Shown here in pieces: positions 5,393 to 6,496 of a DNA stretch of 6,496 nucleotides (within the stretch, counting starts at the first letter, position 1; each line of letters begins with the position of its first letter). Location: contig CAMVIO010000116.1 of assembly GCA_947167555.1 (NCBI GenBank), forward strand, positions 1 through 6,496, given 5' to 3'. The notes beneath the pieces are model-generated. The model saw only the letters and a list, made by a program, of their open reading frames with translations. It was not told the origin of the DNA and made no database searches. The position numbers and the translations under genes are program-made. Source of the stretch: an uncultured Selenomonadales bacterium. Lineage in GTDB: Bacteria; Bacillota; Negativicutes; Selenomonadales; Selenomonadaceae.

Positions 5393-6421
5393 TCAGTTGA
5401 TTGAAATCAATTCATATTGATCGCTGCCCATCTTGAGTTCCTTCATGGCCGAGAGCTGACGGAGCCCTTTGCGGCTCTCGATGCGCTCGATCAGGTCGTT
5501 CTTTCGCGCGTCGCCGAAGTTGTAGACCATATCGACGGACGCCTTGTCGATGGCGAGGATATCCGTGGAGGCCATCATCCCAAGGTCGGGAATCACCGGC
5601 TCCGCGGCGCTTGTCCCGGCGCAGTCGCAATCCACGCTCATGCGGCGCAGGACGTTCAGGAAGGTGATGCGCCTCTCGAAGTGGTCGCAGATCGCCTTGC
5701 CGCTGTCCGCCATCAGCTCCATGAAGAGGTCGCCCGTCACCCATTCGCCGTAGTCGGTGAGGCCGTGAACCTGCCGTTTGCCCGTCTTGCCCGAAGCGCA
5801 GCCGATGGCAATGTTTTTCAGCGAGCCGCCGAAGCCGCCCATCGCGTGCCCCTTGAAATGCGTCAAGACCACAAGGGAATCGTAGTTCGCGAGGTGTGCG
5901 CCCATCGCCACTTCTTTCAAATGCAGCCCGTTCTTGACCGGGAAATTGACGTCGCCCGCCTCGTCGATGATGTCCACCGGGCAGAAAGTCCAGCCGTTCA
6001 CCGCCAGCGTGTCCCGGTGCTTTTCCGTGGTGGCGCGCGCGCCGCCGTAGGCCACGTTCGCCTCGATGATCGTCCCGCCGGGGATCTGCGCCATGAAGTC
6101 CCGCACCATCTCGCGGGGCAGGATGTTCGGGCCGTGCGGCTCGCCCGTGTGCAGCTTGACGGCAATCTTGCCCTGAATGTCCGCGTTCACTTTTTGGTAA
6201 AGTTTCACAAGATGCTCGGCGTCGATGTGCTTCGTGAAATAGACTTTCGACTTGCCGGCAGCCGGAGCTTCCGCCGCCGACGCTTTTGCCGCAGTCGTTT
6301 GACCGCCCGCCGCCTGCTTCGCGCCGCAGCCGCCGACCAGCCCGCCAATCCCCACGAGGCTCGCCCCCGCCAGCGTCATGCCCGCCTTTTTCATAAAATC
6401 GCGTCTCGAAATATCCGCCAT
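5393..6421 (-). CDS. Tat-exported DUF362 protein
   Basis: This 342-residue protein begins with a twin-arginine leader: SRRDFMKKAG (5-14) and a hydrophobic stretch to about 30. VGGC (29-32) ends the stretch and could serve as a lipobox, so it may be a Tat-exported lipoprotein. An Ala-rich linker (33-57) precedes a DUF362 domain (58-340). Family marks are KLHTGEP (89-95), THFKGHAMGGFGGSLKN (187-203), GCASGKTGK (207-215), VDCDCAG (263-269) and IPDLGMMASTDILAID (277-292). Many DUF362 proteins carry an inserted 2x[4Fe-4S] ferredoxin segment; this one does not. The cysteines in GCAS and DCDC might bind a metal, which is inferred only. Tat export implies folding, perhaps with a cofactor, before secretion. 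The start ATG 6421 has AAGGAGG 8 nt upstream; a longer reading would put non-leader residues before the Tat motif and begin upstream of the promoter -10 box. First gene of a two-gene operon with the flavodoxin. Biochemical function unknown. Confidence 0.9.
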   Translation of the reverse strand: MADISRRDFMKKAGMTLAGASLVGIGGLVGGCGAKQAAGGQTTAAKASAAEAPAAGKSKVYFTKHIDAEHLVKLYQKVNADIQGKIAVKLHTGEPHGPNILPREMVRDFMAQIPGGTIIEANVAYGGARATTEKHRDTLAVNGWTFCPVDIIDEAGDVNFPVKNGLHLKEVAMGAHLANYDSLVVLTHFKGHAMGGFGGSLKNIAIGCASGKTGKRQVHGLTDYGEWVTGDLFMELMADSGKAICDHFERRITFLNVLRRMSVDCDCAGTSAAEPVIPDLGMMASTDILAIDKASVDMVYNFGDARKNDLIERIESRKGLRQLSAMKELKMGSDQYELISIN

Positions 6422-6429
6422 GATCGTCT

Positions 6430-6436
6430 CCTCCTT
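6430..6436 (-). promoter_or_regulatory. Ribosome binding site of the DUF362 gene
   Basis: Minus-strand AAGGAGG, 8 nt before ATG 6421, fixes the start so that the twin-arginine motif is at residues 5-8. Confidence 0.8.
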
Positions 6437-6448
6437 TGCGTTTCCTTT

Positions 6449-6477
6449 ATTTTCTCCGCAAACGCTCATTTTGTCAA
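6449..6477 (-). promoter_or_regulatory. Promoter of the DUF362-flavodoxin operon
   Basis: On the minus strand a perfect -35 TTGACA (6477-6472), a 17-nt spacer and a -10-like GAAAAT (6454-6449, 4 of 6) predict a start near 6442 and a leader of about 20 nt. No palindrome is visible in the short sequence available upstream, because the window ends at 6496. Confidence 0.65.
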
Positions 6478-6496
6478 TCAATGGGTCTTTTTCAAA

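Noticed and set aside
6422..6481. Upstream ATG extension (20 residues) of the DUF362 gene
   Set aside because: It would begin upstream of the predicted promoter -10 box, includes the ribosome binding site as codons and displaces the Tat leader from the N-terminus.
1..6496. CRISPR array, tRNA, rRNA, transposase or phage genes
   Set aside because: No regularly spaced direct repeats, no cloverleaf with the expected arms, and no transposase or integrase motifs were seen on either strand.

Overview
The window looks like chromosomal DNA of a diderm, Gram-negative-type Firmicute, most plausibly a Negativicute (Selenomonas/Mitsuokella/Centipeda-like). This is an inference from high GC content, strong AGGAGG-type ribosome binding sites, sigma70-like promoters with 17-nt spacers, a membrane-fusion (HlyD) efflux adaptor that implies an outer membrane, and exported lipoprotein and Tat redox proteins of a kind common in anaerobes. 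No sequence search was possible, so the genus is not fixed.

Layout. Bases 1-139 hold no gene but a dense series of near-perfect hairpins. Bases 140-220 form a nested bidirectional terminator. On the minus strand (1003-221) lies a two-receiver response regulator without an output domain; its N-terminal receiver is degenerate and its C-terminal receiver is intact. A ~360-bp divergent intergenic region follows, with a minus-strand promoter for the regulator and a near-consensus plus-strand promoter for a MarR-family repressor (1367-1849). Downstream, and probably under its control, are a HlyD-type membrane fusion protein (1928-3034), an overlapping ABC-2-type membrane permease (3021-4154) and a universal stress protein (4173-4601). 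A perfect 26-bp inverted repeat ends this operon and also the convergent minus-strand operon. That operon (6421 down to 4704) encodes a Tat-exported DUF362 protein and a lipoprotein flavodoxin.

How the genes work together. Two almost identical 16-bp sites (15/16, in opposite orientation), each with a TTAG-N4-CTAA palindrome, sit on the marR promoter and just upstream of the efflux genes. They predict that the MarR protein represses both itself and the efflux operon, with a small ligand relieving repression. The efflux operon encodes an adaptor and one permease but no ATPase, so either an ATPase is supplied from elsewhere or the pump is unusual. The flavodoxin/DUF362 pair looks like an extracytoplasmic redox module. 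None of these gene families is new. The most notable features are the paired operators, the ATPase-less pump, the exported flavodoxin/DUF362 pair, the degenerate receiver and the unexplained hairpin cluster at the left edge.
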